A stretch of 32,992 nt of DNA, taken from positions 1-32,992 of the forward strand of contig CAZRIP010000028.1 of NCBI GenBank assembly GCA_964600165.1, written 5' to 3'. The position numbers were made by a program, and so were the translations under genes. Shown one piece after another: positions 11,943 through 18,903 of this stretch (positions within the stretch are counted from its first letter, which is position 1; each line of letters begins with the position of its first letter). The stretch is from CAZRIP01 sp964600165. Its GTDB lineage: Bacteria > Elusimicrobiota > Elusimicrobia > UBA1565 > UBA9628. Below the pieces are notes generated by a model, which was not told where the DNA came from, made no database searches, and was given only the letters and a program-made list of their open reading frames with translations.

Positions 11943-11948
11943 TAGAAT
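11943..11948 (+). promoter_or_regulatory. -10 box of the tRNA-Ser gene
   Basis: TAGAAT ends 9 nt before the first base of the mature tRNA. A weak TTCGTG lies 18 bp upstream. The box is at the end of the preceding receiver gene. Confidence 0.45.
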
Positions 11949-11957
11949 AGCGGCGCT

Positions 11958-12051
11958 GGAGAGATGGCCGAGCGGCTGAAGGCGGCGGTTTGCTAAACCG
12001 TTATACTGGTGTAAACTGGTATCGAGGGTTCGAATCCCTCTCTCTCCGCCA
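11958..12051 (+). tRNA. tRNA-Ser (anticodon GCT)
   Basis: A 94-nt class II tRNA. The acceptor stem pairs GGAGAGA (11958-11964) with TCTCTCC (12041-12047), followed by discriminator G and an encoded CCA (12049-12051). The anticodon stem-loop is GCGGT-TTGCTAA-ACCGT, giving anticodon GCT, which reads AGC and AGT serine codons. A long variable arm (ATAC...GTAT) precedes a perfect T arm, GAGGG-TTCGAAT-CCCTC. A short T run follows the CCA. Confidence 0.95.
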
Positions 12052-12069
12052 TTTTTGAGCCGCGCCCGC

Positions 12070-12402
12070 ATGACCCGCGAAGAGTTCTGGCCGTACTACG
12101 TGTCGCAGCACCTCAACCCGACGAACCGCAGCCTCCACTTCGCCGGGACGACGCTCGGGCTCGCCTGTCTCGCCTGCGCCGCTTTCGCCGGGCGCCCGCT
12201 CTTCCTTCTTATAGGGCTCGTGAGCTCGTACGGGCTCGCCTGGACCGGGCACTTCTTCTTCGAAAAGAACTCGCCGGCGACGTTTCGCTATCCCCTGCTC
12301 TCGCTACAAGCCGACTTCCGGATGTACGCGCTGATGTGGAAGGGAGAGATGTCCGGCGAGGTCGCGCGGCTCGGGCCTACGGTTTCGGCGCTTCGGCGCT
12401 GA
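12070..12402 (+). CDS. Mpo1-like / DUF962 membrane protein
   Basis: A 110-residue protein with the DUF962 (Mpo1-like) pattern: FWPYYVSQHLNPTNRSLHFAGT at the N-terminus, two central hydrophobic segments (about 28-60), then GHFFFEKNSPATFRYPLLSL. The conserved His residues (in QHLNP, LHFAG and GHFF) match the family; the yeast member Mpo1 is an iron-dependent dioxygenase of 2-hydroxy fatty acids, but the role of bacterial members is uncertain. The start is taken as ATG 12070; an in-frame TTG at 12055 is an alternative. It begins 18 nt after the tRNA and may be transcribed with it. Its 3' end overlaps the convergent helicase gene by 26 bp. Confidence 0.8.
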   Translation: MTREEFWPYYVSQHLNPTNRSLHFAGTTLGLACLACAAFAGRPLFLLIGLVSSYGLAWTGHFFFEKNSPATFRYPLLSLQADFRMYALMWKGEMSGEVARLGPTVSALRR

Positions 12403-14293
12403 AGAACCCCGCGAGGTCGTCGAGCGACGAGAGCCGCTTGCAGCGCGGCAGCGCCTCGATGAACGCGCGGCCGTAACCGCGCTTGACGACGCGGGAGTCG
12501 AGCACGACGACGGCGCCCTTGTCGGTGGAGCTGCGGATGAGGCGCCCGAAGCCCTGGCGGAACTTCTGGACGGCGCGCGGCAGCGAGTGGTCGCCGAAAT
12601 AATCGCGCCCCATCGACTCGTACCACTTGCGCCGCGCCTCCTCCACCGGCGAGCCGTAATTGGGGAAGGGAAGCTTGACGAGCACGACGCATGAGAGCGC
12701 CGCGCCTTGCACGTCGACGCCCTGCCAGAACGTGTCGACGCCCAAAAGCACGGCGTTGCCCGCGCGAGAGAAGTCCTCGATGAGCGCCTCGCTGCCCTGC
12801 GAGCCCTGGATCCACAACGGCCGGCCCTCGATCTTCTTGCGGAGCTTCTCGTGCGTCGCGCGCAAAGAGCGCCAGCTCGAGAACAAGATGAATAGGCCGC
12901 CCGGCACGCGCGCGATGATCTCCTCGCAGCGCTCGGCCAGGGCGGCGACGTACTTCTTGTCCTCCGACGGCTCCGGAAGATCGTCGCACAAGAGCAGCCC
13001 CGCTTGGCTCGGATAATCGTACGGCGAGTCGAGCGCGAGCTCGCGCGCGCCCTCGTAGCCGACGCTTCGCGAGAACTGCGCGAGGCCGCGCCCGGACGAG
13101 AGCGTGGCCGACGTCAGGATCGCGGGAACCCCGCGCGAGAAAAGCCCGTCCTGCAGGCGCGAGCCGACCTCGAGCGGCGCGGCGCGCAGCTCGACGGCGC
13201 CCTGGCTCGACCATTCGACCCAGCGCGCCGTGTCCTCGGCCGCCTCGCCGAGGATCCAGGCGAGGTCCGACCGGAGCTGGGAGGTCTTCCCGTGCAGCAG
13301 CCTCAATTCGGTTTCCCGGTCGGCATCTTTCTCGCCGCCGGCGGCCGACGCCACCGCGAGCTCGAGCGCCGCGAGGGTCTCAGGCGCCGCGGGCGCTTCC
13401 TTCGCGGAAAGCAGCCTTCCGCCGGGCTCCGTTCCCGCGTTATGAGATTTCGCCAAAGACTCGAAAAAAGCGCGCGCCTCGCCCGCCACGCGCTCGACAG
13501 GCTCCTCGAGCGCCGGCACGCGCGGCGCGTGCGCGCGCAGGTCGTCGAGCAAGCGCGCGAAGCGCCCCTGCGAGACGACGAGCCCGAAATGGGAGACGGC
13601 CGCTTCCTCGAGGTTGTGCGCCTCGTCGACGATCAGCGCGTCGTATGAAGGAAGCCGCGCGCCGGACAGCAGCAAGGCGTGGTTGACGACGACGATGTGG
13701 CTGCGGTCGGCGAGCTCGCGGTCCTTGCGGAAGAGGCACCTCGACCAGTACGGGCCGTTGGCGCCCAAGCAGACGTCGGGATCGCGCGCGACGCGGCTCC
13801 ACAACTGCTGCGGCACGTGGAACGGGATCGACGAGCGGTGGCCGGTTTTCGCGTCGCGGGCGTAGCCGACGAGCTCGTCGATCTTCCCGGCGGCGTCCGG
13901 CAGCAGCTCGGGCTGGCTCGACAGACGGGCCAGGCGCTGCGCGCACAGATAGTTATCCGCGCCCTGGAGCATCGCGTAGGTCAGGCCCGCGCCGACGCGG
14001 CGCAGGATGCGAGCGACGACAGGAAGGTCTTTTTCGAGGATCTGCTCCTGCAGCGCGCGCGTGTATGTGGAGACGAGGACGCGGCGCTCGTTGGAGACCG
14101 CCCACAGCGCGGCGGGGAGAAGATACCCGAGCGACTTGCCGACGCCGGTGCCGGCCTCGACGACCAAGCCCTTCTCCGAGCGCAGCGCGTCGGCGACGGC
14201 CTCGGCCATCGCGCGCTGCTGCGGCCGGTCCTCGAAGCGCGCGTCGAGCTCGGCCAAAGCCGCGAACAGCGCGTCGACGTCGACGATGGCCAC
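12377..14293 (-). CDS. dinG: DinG-family (XPD/Rad3-like) ATP-dependent DNA helicase
   Basis: A 638-residue superfamily 2 helicase, expected to unwind DNA 5'-3' and resolve R-loops or damaged structures. Walker A is EAGTGVGKS (46-54), DEAH is at 223-226, SATL lies in the middle, and motif VI is QGFGRLIR near the C-terminus. There is no N-terminal exonuclease domain. The Fe-S domain has Cys117, Cys175 and Cys186 at the spacing of E. coli DinG Cys120/194/205, but the fourth ligand position, 180, is Gly (codon GGC, plus-strand 13754-13756). The start is GTG at 14293, 5 nt behind a perfect TATAAT, so the mRNA is probably leaderless. It is divergent from the gene at 14333. Confidence 0.9.
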   Translation of the reverse strand: MAIVDVDALFAALAELDARFEDRPQQRAMAEAVADALRSEKGLVVEAGTGVGKSLGYLLPAALWAVSNERRVLVSTYTRALQEQILEKDLPVVARILRRVGAGLTYAMLQGADNYLCAQRLARLSSQPELLPDAAGKIDELVGYARDAKTGHRSSIPFHVPQQLWSRVARDPDVCLGANGPYWSRCLFRKDRELADRSHIVVVNHALLLSGARLPSYDALIVDEAHNLEEAAVSHFGLVVSQGRFARLLDDLRAHAPRVPALEEPVERVAGEARAFFESLAKSHNAGTEPGGRLLSAKEAPAAPETLAALELAVASAAGGEKDADRETELRLLHGKTSQLRSDLAWILGEAAEDTARWVEWSSQGAVELRAAPLEVGSRLQDGLFSRGVPAILTSATLSSGRGLAQFSRSVGYEGARELALDSPYDYPSQAGLLLCDDLPEPSEDKKYVAALAERCEEIIARVPGGLFILFSSWRSLRATHEKLRKKIEGRPLWIQGSQGSEALIEDFSRAGNAVLLGVDTFWQGVDVQGAALSCVVLVKLPFPNYGSPVEEARRKWYESMGRDYFGDHSLPRAVQKFRQGFGRLIRSSTDKGAVVVLDSRVVKRGYGRAFIEALPRCKRLSSLDDLAGFFSAEAPKP

Positions 14294-14298
14294 GGCAC

Positions 14299-14304
14299 AT
14301 TATA
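14299..14304 (-). promoter_or_regulatory. -10 box of the dinG-like gene
   Basis: A perfect TATAAT on the minus strand lies 5 nt before the GTG start at 14293. No good -35 box is seen; the expected place is occupied by the -10 box of the divergent gene. Confidence 0.6.
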
Positions 14305-14320
14305 CTTATCCTGGATTTGG

Positions 14321-14326
14321 TAGACT
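14321..14326 (+). promoter_or_regulatory. -10 box of the small unknown gene at 14333
   Basis: TAGACT is followed by 6 nt and then the ATG at 14333, predicting a leaderless transcript. Its -35 region falls on the divergent TATAAT at 14299-14304. Confidence 0.5.
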
Positions 14327-14332
14327 CGGCCC

Positions 14333-14671
14333 ATGAGCCACGAGCGGCGCGTCGACGCCGGCGTCGAGCGCCTTTGGCAGGCCTCGCGCTACCTGCCCCA
14401 GACGGTGCGGCTGCTCGGCACGCGCTACCGCTCGCTGTTCTTGGCCCACGCGCAGCGCTGCGAGACGACCGGCGCCGTCCCGGCCGTGGCCGACGCGCTC
14501 GCGTTCATCGAGTTCATGCGCACGCAAAACCGCCTCGGCCTCCTTGCGCCCGAGCAGCGCGCCCTGACCGCCGACGAGAAGCGCCTGCGCCGGAAGTATC
14601 GCCTCACGCGCGAGGGCGCGGCCGTCTCCGCGGTCGAGAGGTGGAAGATCCTTCAGTGGCTCAGACTCTGA
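14333..14671 (+). CDS. Small basic protein of unknown function
   Basis: I do not recognise this 112-residue protein. It is Arg- and Ala-rich, mostly helical in appearance, with no signal peptide, membrane segment or cysteine pair (one Cys). The C-terminal third is basic (DEKRLRRKYRL) and ends in a Trp-containing helix (ERWKILQWLRL). The start codon follows a TAGACT box by 6 nt. It overlaps the ClpS-like gene by 16 bp and is therefore likely co-transcribed and coupled with it, which hints at a role near Clp proteolysis, but this is inference from position only. Confidence 0.65.
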   Translation: MSHERRVDAGVERLWQASRYLPQTVRLLGTRYRSLFLAHAQRCETTGAVPAVADALAFIEFMRTQNRLGLLAPEQRALTADEKRLRRKYRLTREGAAVSAVERWKILQWLRL

Positions 14672-14943
14672 CCGAGCAGGTCGTCGAGGAAGAGGACAAG
14701 ACCGACGACGGGCTCGACTCCGGCTGGACCACGATCCTGTTCAACTGCGAGTGCCACACTTTCGACGACGTCGAGCGCCAGCTGCTCAAGGCGATCCGCT
14801 GCACGCTTTCGCGCGCGCGCCGGATCTCCATGGAAGTCCACACCAAGGGCTCGGCTGTCGTCTACCGCGGCGCGCGCGAGCGCTGCGAGGCCGTGGCCGA
14901 CGTGCTCGGTTCGATCGGCCTGCTGGTGAAGGTCTCAAAATAA
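14656..14943 (+). CDS. clpS: ClpS-like Clp protease adaptor
   Basis: A 95-residue protein with the ClpS core: WTTILFNCECHTFDDV at 24-39 and EVHTKGSAVVYRG at 60-72. ClpS docks on the ClpA/ClpC N-domain and delivers N-degron substrates. Asn30 and His62 align with E. coli Asn34 and His66, both 32 residues apart, and a flexible acidic N-terminus precedes the fold as usual. Unusually, the position of E. coli Asp35 is Cys31 and that of Asp36 is Glu32, and four Cys occur in total. The start is GTG at 14656, within the previous gene by 16 bp. No clpA or clpC lies in the window. Confidence 0.82.
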   Translation: MAQTLTEQVVEEEDKTDDGLDSGWTTILFNCECHTFDDVERQLLKAIRCTLSRARRISMEVHTKGSAVVYRGARERCEAVADVLGSIGLLVKVSK

Positions 14944-14949
14944 ATCTGC

Positions 14950-14955
14950 TACAGT
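14950..14955 (+). promoter_or_regulatory. -10 box of the aldo/keto reductase gene
   Basis: TACAGT is followed by 7 nt and the ATG at 14963, predicting a leaderless mRNA. Only a weak -35 (GTGAAG at 14926-14931, 18-bp spacer) is present. Confidence 0.5.
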
Positions 14956-14962
14956 CTTCCCT

Positions 14963-15973
14963 ATGGCCGAACAGACGTCGACGAAGAATTCGATGCGCAA
15001 GCGCCGGCTCGGAAGGACCGAGCTCAAGGTCTCCGAGATCGGCTTCGGCGGCTGGGGCATCGGCAAGTCGATGTGGGGCAAGACCGACGACTTCGAGTCG
15101 ATGCGCGCGCTGCGCACGGCGCTCGAGGCCGGCATCACCTATTTCGACACGGCCTTCGCCTACGGCCACGGCCACTCCGAGCGCCTGATCGCGCGGCTGC
15201 GCAAGGAAAGCGGCGTCGACTTCGTCGTCTCGACGAAGATCCCGCCGAAGAACATGGAGTGGCCCGCGCGTTCCTCGACGCGCCTGCAAGACGCCTTCCC
15301 GCCGGAGTGGATCCGGCTCTGCGTCGAGCGCTCGCTGCGCAACCTCGCCGTCGAGCGCCTCACGCTTTATCAATTCCACGTCTGGACGGACTCCTGGCTC
15401 AAGGACCCGCTCTGGCCGGAGGTCGCGGCGACCTTCGCGGCGCTCAAAAAAGAGGGGAAGATCCGCTTCGTCGGCGCCTCCATCGGCGACGACGACCCGG
15501 ACACGGCGCTCGAGCTCGTGCGCTCCGGCCTCGTCGACCAGATCCAGGTGCTCTTCAACCTCTTCGACCAGCGCGCCGCCGACAAGCTCTTCCCGCTCTG
15601 CAAGCAGAAAGACGTCGCCGTCGTCGTGCGCTGCCCGTTCGACGAGGGCGGCCTGACCGGCCAGCTGCGCCCGGACACCAAGTTCGAGCCCGAGGATTTC
15701 CGCAGCCATTACTTCGGAGGCGACCGGCTCCCCGAGACCTGCAAGCGCGTCGAGGCCCTATCGAAGGTCGTCCTCGGCTCCAAGGCCGACAGCCTGCCGA
15801 TCGCCGCGCTCAAATTCTGCCTCAGCTTCGACGCCGTGAGCACGGTCATCCCGGGCATGCGCCGCGTGACCCACGTCTTCCACAACGCGCGCGCCTCGGA
15901 CGGGAAATACTACGGCGCCGCCGAGCTCAAGGCCATCGCCGCGCACCGCTGGGTGCGCAACTTCTATCACTAA
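14963..15973 (+). CDS. Aldo/keto reductase
   Basis: A 336-residue NADPH-dependent oxidoreductase of the AKR superfamily with a TIM-barrel layout. The catalytic tetrad is visible: Asp62 and Tyr67 (FDTAFAYG), Lys92 (STKI) and His139 (QFHVW). The N-terminal MRKRRLGRTELKVSEIGFGG is typical of the family, and residues near SKADSLPIAALKF and VIPGM fit the cofactor-binding C-terminal region. The substrate cannot be inferred. It is preceded by a -10 box 7 nt before the ATG and followed directly by the BON-domain gene. Confidence 0.9.
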   Translation: MAEQTSTKNSMRKRRLGRTELKVSEIGFGGWGIGKSMWGKTDDFESMRALRTALEAGITYFDTAFAYGHGHSERLIARLRKESGVDFVVSTKIPPKNMEWPARSSTRLQDAFPPEWIRLCVERSLRNLAVERLTLYQFHVWTDSWLKDPLWPEVAATFAALKKEGKIRFVGASIGDDDPDTALELVRSGLVDQIQVLFNLFDQRAADKLFPLCKQKDVAVVVRCPFDEGGLTGQLRPDTKFEPEDFRSHYFGGDRLPETCKRVEALSKVVLGSKADSLPIAALKFCLSFDAVSTVIPGMRRVTHVFHNARASDGKYYGAAELKAIAAHRWVRNFYH

Positions 15974-15980
15974 GCTCCTC

Positions 15981-16304
15981 TTGCCGGCCGCCCTTTGCCT
16001 TTCGATGAACGGCTGTTTTTTGTTCGTCGTCGGCGCGGGCGCGGGCGAGGCGGGCTACGTCGCCGGCCAGAAGGACAAGACGGCGGGCGAGGCGATGTCC
16101 GACCAGTGGATCTTCACCAAGGTCTCTTCCAAACTCTCCGGCGAGGACAAGCTCAAGTCGCGCCACATCTCGGTCGCCGTCGACAAGGGCGTCGTGACGC
16201 TGTCGGGGATCGCCTACAGCGCGCAGGAGCGCGCCCTGGCCGTCGCGCTCGCCAAGGACACCGACGGCGTCAAGAGCGTCGTCGACAAGCTCACCGTCCC
16301 TTAA
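15981..16304 (+). CDS. BON-domain protein, probable lipoprotein
   Basis: A small envelope protein of about 107 residues. The BON domain covers about 42-106 (DQWIFTKVSSKL..., then HISVAVDKGVVTLSGIAYS and VKSVVDKLTV), as in OsmY-like periplasmic proteins that bind membranes. The N-terminus is hydrophobic with a possible lipobox MNGC. The start is uncertain: TTG 15981 is used here; ATG 16005 would lose most of the leader; and the open frame upstream reads ITKLLLPAALCLSMNGC, a better lipoprotein signal, but would need a rare ATC start. It follows the reductase stop by a few bases and has no obvious promoter or ribosome site of its own. Confidence 0.72.
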   Translation: MPAALCLSMNGCFLFVVGAGAGEAGYVAGQKDKTAGEAMSDQWIFTKVSSKLSGEDKLKSRHISVAVDKGVVTLSGIAYSAQERALAVALAKDTDGVKSVVDKLTVP

Positions 16305-16351
16305 ATAGCGCGTGGGCCGGCTCGCATCCCTTCGGCGTTTATTGCGATTTT

Positions 16352-16407
16352 CGACGAGGGTTTTGGGACAGACCGACGGCTTTCCTTTTGTCCCAAAACC
16401 CTCCTCG
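16352..16407. repeat. 19-bp near-perfect inverted repeat between convergent genes
   Basis: The left arm 16352-16370 and right arm 16389-16407 pair at 18 of 19 positions (the inner 15 bp, around TTTTGGGACA, are perfect) around an 18-nt loop. It fills the gap between the BON gene and the convergent glycosyltransferase gene. It could fold into a very stable hairpin on either strand and end transcription, but neither side has a T run, so it is not a classical intrinsic terminator. A dispersed palindromic repeat is the other option. Confidence 0.8.
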
Positions 16408-16412
16408 GGAAC

Positions 16413-17768
16413 TCAGGAATTTCTTTTGGGATGCTTGCCTGACCCGCTGATCGCCGCGAACCCGAAGCCCGCGAGCAGATAGACCGCGCCGAGCAATGGG
16501 ATGCGCAGGCGATAATACGCGCCGAGCCCGGCCGTGACGCCGAGGAAGTACACGATAACCGACGCGCACAACAGCGCCGTCCAGCGCGTCTCGCGCTTGC
16601 CCCACGCGCTGAAAAATCCGAACGCGGCCAAAGAGTAGACTCCCACGAGCCACGCCCAATAGACCGGGATCAAAACCTTCAGCGGACGATGCCGCTCGAA
16701 GAGCGCGCGCGTGCCGGCGAAACGGCCGCTCGGCGCGTCCGTGTGCAGCGGGTCGTAGCGCGAGTCCTTGAGGATCTCCCACGCGAAGAGCTCCATGCCG
16801 TGGCCGCCCAGGATCTTCACGACGTCTTTGGCCATCACGGCGGCGTAGCCGAGCGGGTGCCTCATGATGAATCGGCCCGACCAGCGGCCCTCGAACTGAG
16901 ACTCCTCGGCGACGGACGCGAAGGGCGCCGGATGCTCGGCCTTGATCATGCCCTCGACGTCCGCCGTGGCCTCGCCCATCGAGATCTTCTTGACCTCGGC
17001 GTCGACCGAGGCCGCGCGCACGGTGAAGTTCAGGCCTTGTATGGAGGAAAAAGTGAAGACGCCGCACGCGCTCTCGTTGCGCGCCATCCAGCAGAGGGGC
17101 AGCGCCGCCGACGCGGCGACGAAGACGGCAAGCCACGCCGCGCGCGACCTCTTGCGGCGCAGCGCCCACGCGGCGACGAGCGCCGCGGGGACGAAATAGT
17201 ACAAGCCGACGGGCCGCGTCAGCGCGGCGAGGCCGAAAAGCAGCCCCGCGAGCGCCGCCTCGAGCGGTGAGTCTTTCTTGAGCCCGAGCGCCAGCGCGAG
17301 CAAGCCCGCGGAGAAAAGGAAGAGAAAGAGCGTCTCGGTCAGCAGCAGCGGCGTGTGCATCAAGAGCATCGGATCGACGGCGGCGAGGACGCCGGCAGCA
17401 GCAGCAGCCGCCGCGCTCTCCCACAAGACGAGCGCCGCCGCCGCGATCAGGCCGGCCGTCGCGGCGCCCAAGGCGGCCTGCGCCCACTCCACGTCGCGCG
17501 CGCGGATCATGGCGTCGAGCGGCCCCGGGGCGCCCACGAAGGCGACGAGGAACGCGGGGTAGCCCGGCGTGCGCACCGTGTCCGGCGCGAGGGGCTCCCG
17601 CGCGCTTTGCGAGAAGACCTGATAGTTGCGCAGGTTGCCCGCGCCCGCGACGTAGTTCACGGAGTCGGCGGTCCAGGCGAAGCTCGGATCGGGGCCGACG
17701 GCGAGAAGCCACGAGGCGCGCACCGCGAACGCGGCCAGCGCGACGGCGAGGGCGACCGGCCGCTTCAT
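16413..17768 (-). CDS. GT-C family glycosyltransferase (PMT/ArnT-like), polytopic
   Basis: A 451-residue integral membrane protein with about ten hydrophobic segments. After the first one (about 6-24) comes an acidic loop motif, TADSVNY (Asp35), in the place where GT-C enzymes of the PMT/ArnT class carry their catalytic Asp. A large extracytoplasmic region (about 245-340) lies between the membrane segments. Such enzymes transfer a sugar from a polyprenyl-phosphate donor outside the inner membrane. It overlaps the upstream aminotransferase gene by 4 bp (ATGA), so both belong to one operon, and the surrounding sugar genes support a role in glycan assembly. The acceptor is unknown. Confidence 0.75.
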   Translation of the reverse strand: MKRPVALAVALAAFAVRASWLLAVGPDPSFAWTADSVNYVAGAGNLRNYQVFSQSAREPLAPDTVRTPGYPAFLVAFVGAPGPLDAMIRARDVEWAQAALGAATAGLIAAAALVLWESAAAAAAAGVLAAVDPMLLMHTPLLLTETLFLFLFSAGLLALALGLKKDSPLEAALAGLLFGLAALTRPVGLYYFVPAALVAAWALRRKRSRAAWLAVFVAASAALPLCWMARNESACGVFTFSSIQGLNFTVRAASVDAEVKKISMGEATADVEGMIKAEHPAPFASVAEESQFEGRWSGRFIMRHPLGYAAVMAKDVVKILGGHGMELFAWEILKDSRYDPLHTDAPSGRFAGTRALFERHRPLKVLIPVYWAWLVGVYSLAAFGFFSAWGKRETRWTALLCASVIVYFLGVTAGLGAYYRLRIPLLGAVYLLAGFGFAAISGSGKHPKRNS

Positions 17769-18865
17769 CGGTAAAATTCTTGGACGGCCTTAGCGACGCC
17801 GCGCAGCTGCGCGTCGGTGAGCTCGGGAAACATCGGCAGCGAGAGCGTGCGGTCCGAGCGGCGCTCGGCGTTCGGGAACGAGCCCGCTTCCAGCCCGAGG
17901 TCGGCGTACGCCTTCTGCAGATGGACCGGGATCGGGTAATGGATCACGGACTCGACGCCGCGCTTCTTCAGATGAGCGGCGAGCTCGTCGCGGCGCGTCG
18001 TCTCGACGCAGAAAAGATGGTAAATGTGCTCGGCGCGCGGCTCCGGCGCCTGGAACGAGACGTCTCCGACGCCCGCGAGCAGCTCCCGGTAGCGCTTGGC
18101 GTGGCGCGCGCGCACGGCGTTCCACTTCGGCAGGCGCTTGAGCTTGACCTCGAGGACGGCGGCTTGCAGGGCGTCGAGCCGCGCGTTCCAACCCTTCTCG
18201 ACGTGGACGTACTTCACGTCGGAGCCGTAGTCGCGCAGCCGGCGCAGCCGCGCGGCCAGCTCGTCGTCGTCGGTCGTGATCGCGCCGCCGTCGCCGTAAG
18301 CGCCGAGATTTTTCCCGGGATAGAAGCTGAACGCGCCGGCCAAGCCGATAGAACCGCAGGGCTTTCCGCCGTAGGAGGCGCCCGCGGCCTGCGCGGCGTC
18401 CTCGAGGACGGGGATGCCGCGCTCCGAGGCGATCTTCATGATCGCGCCCATGTTCGCCGGCTGCCCCGCGAGATGGACCGGGATGACGGCCTTCGTGCGA
18501 GGGGTGATCGCGCGGCGGAAAGCCTCGGGATCGAGGTTGCCGGTGCCGCGGTCGCAATCGGCCAGCACGAGCTTGGCCCCTGCGTGGCTGACCGCGATGG
18601 CGGTCGCGATGAACGTGCTCGCGGGAACGATCACCTCGTCTTGAGGTCCGAGTCCCAGCGCGAGAAGCGGCAGGCGCAGGGCCTCAAGCCCCGAGGCCAC
18701 GCCGATCGCGTGCTTGACGCCGCAAAACTTCGCGAACTTCTTCTCGAAGGACTCGACGCGGGGGCCGAGGATGAAGCGGCAATCCTTGAGCACGCCGAGG
18801 ACGGCGCGGTCGATCTCGGGCTTGATGGACTTGTACTGCGCGGGGAGGTCCACGAAGCGAATCAT
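17765..18865 (-). CDS. DegT/DnrJ/EryC1/StrS-family sugar aminotransferase
   Basis: A 366-residue PLP-dependent enzyme that aminates a keto group on a nucleotide-activated sugar. The Schiff-base lysine is Lys185 in FYPGKNLGAYGDGG, and Asp156 in LEDAAQA contacts the PLP ring nitrogen. The N-terminal VDLPAQYKSIKPEI and the GPRVESFEKKFA segment are typical of the FdtB/QdtB/WecE-like group. It starts at ATG 18865, 7 nt after a TATTAT box, and is the first gene of the minus-strand pair. It is divergent from an acetyltransferase gene, which fits amination followed by N-acylation of the same sugar. Confidence 0.9.
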   Translation of the reverse strand: MIRFVDLPAQYKSIKPEIDRAVLGVLKDCRFILGPRVESFEKKFAKFCGVKHAIGVASGLEALRLPLLALGLGPQDEVIVPASTFIATAIAVSHAGAKLVLADCDRGTGNLDPEAFRRAITPRTKAVIPVHLAGQPANMGAIMKIASERGIPVLEDAAQAAGASYGGKPCGSIGLAGAFSFYPGKNLGAYGDGGAITTDDDELAARLRRLRDYGSDVKYVHVEKGWNARLDALQAAVLEVKLKRLPKWNAVRARHAKRYRELLAGVGDVSFQAPEPRAEHIYHLFCVETTRRDELAAHLKKRGVESVIHYPIPVHLQKAYADLGLEAGSFPNAERRSDRTLSLPMFPELTDAQLRGVAKAVQEFYR

Positions 18866-18872
18866 CGGACGA

Positions 18873-18878
18873 ATAATA
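18873..18878 (-). promoter_or_regulatory. -10 box of the aminotransferase operon
   Basis: TATTAT on the minus strand lies 7 nt before ATG 18865, predicting a leaderless mRNA. Only 10 bp separate it from the divergent TATAGT box. Confidence 0.5.
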
Positions 18879-18888
18879 CATATTTTGA

Positions 18889-18894
18889 TATAGT
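18889..18894 (+). promoter_or_regulatory. -10 box of the plus-strand sugar operon
   Basis: TATAGT is followed by 9 nt and ATG 18904, giving a leader of at most about 3 nt. It is back to back with the aminotransferase promoter within a 38-bp gap. Confidence 0.5.
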
Positions 18895-18903
18895 CTCGCC
18901 GGA

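Noticed and set aside
16339..17712. Alternative minus-strand frame over the GT-C glycosyltransferase
   Set aside because: The frame at 16413-17768 gives a regular membrane protein with ATGA coupling; the alternative is Arg-rich and lacks hydrophobic periodicity.
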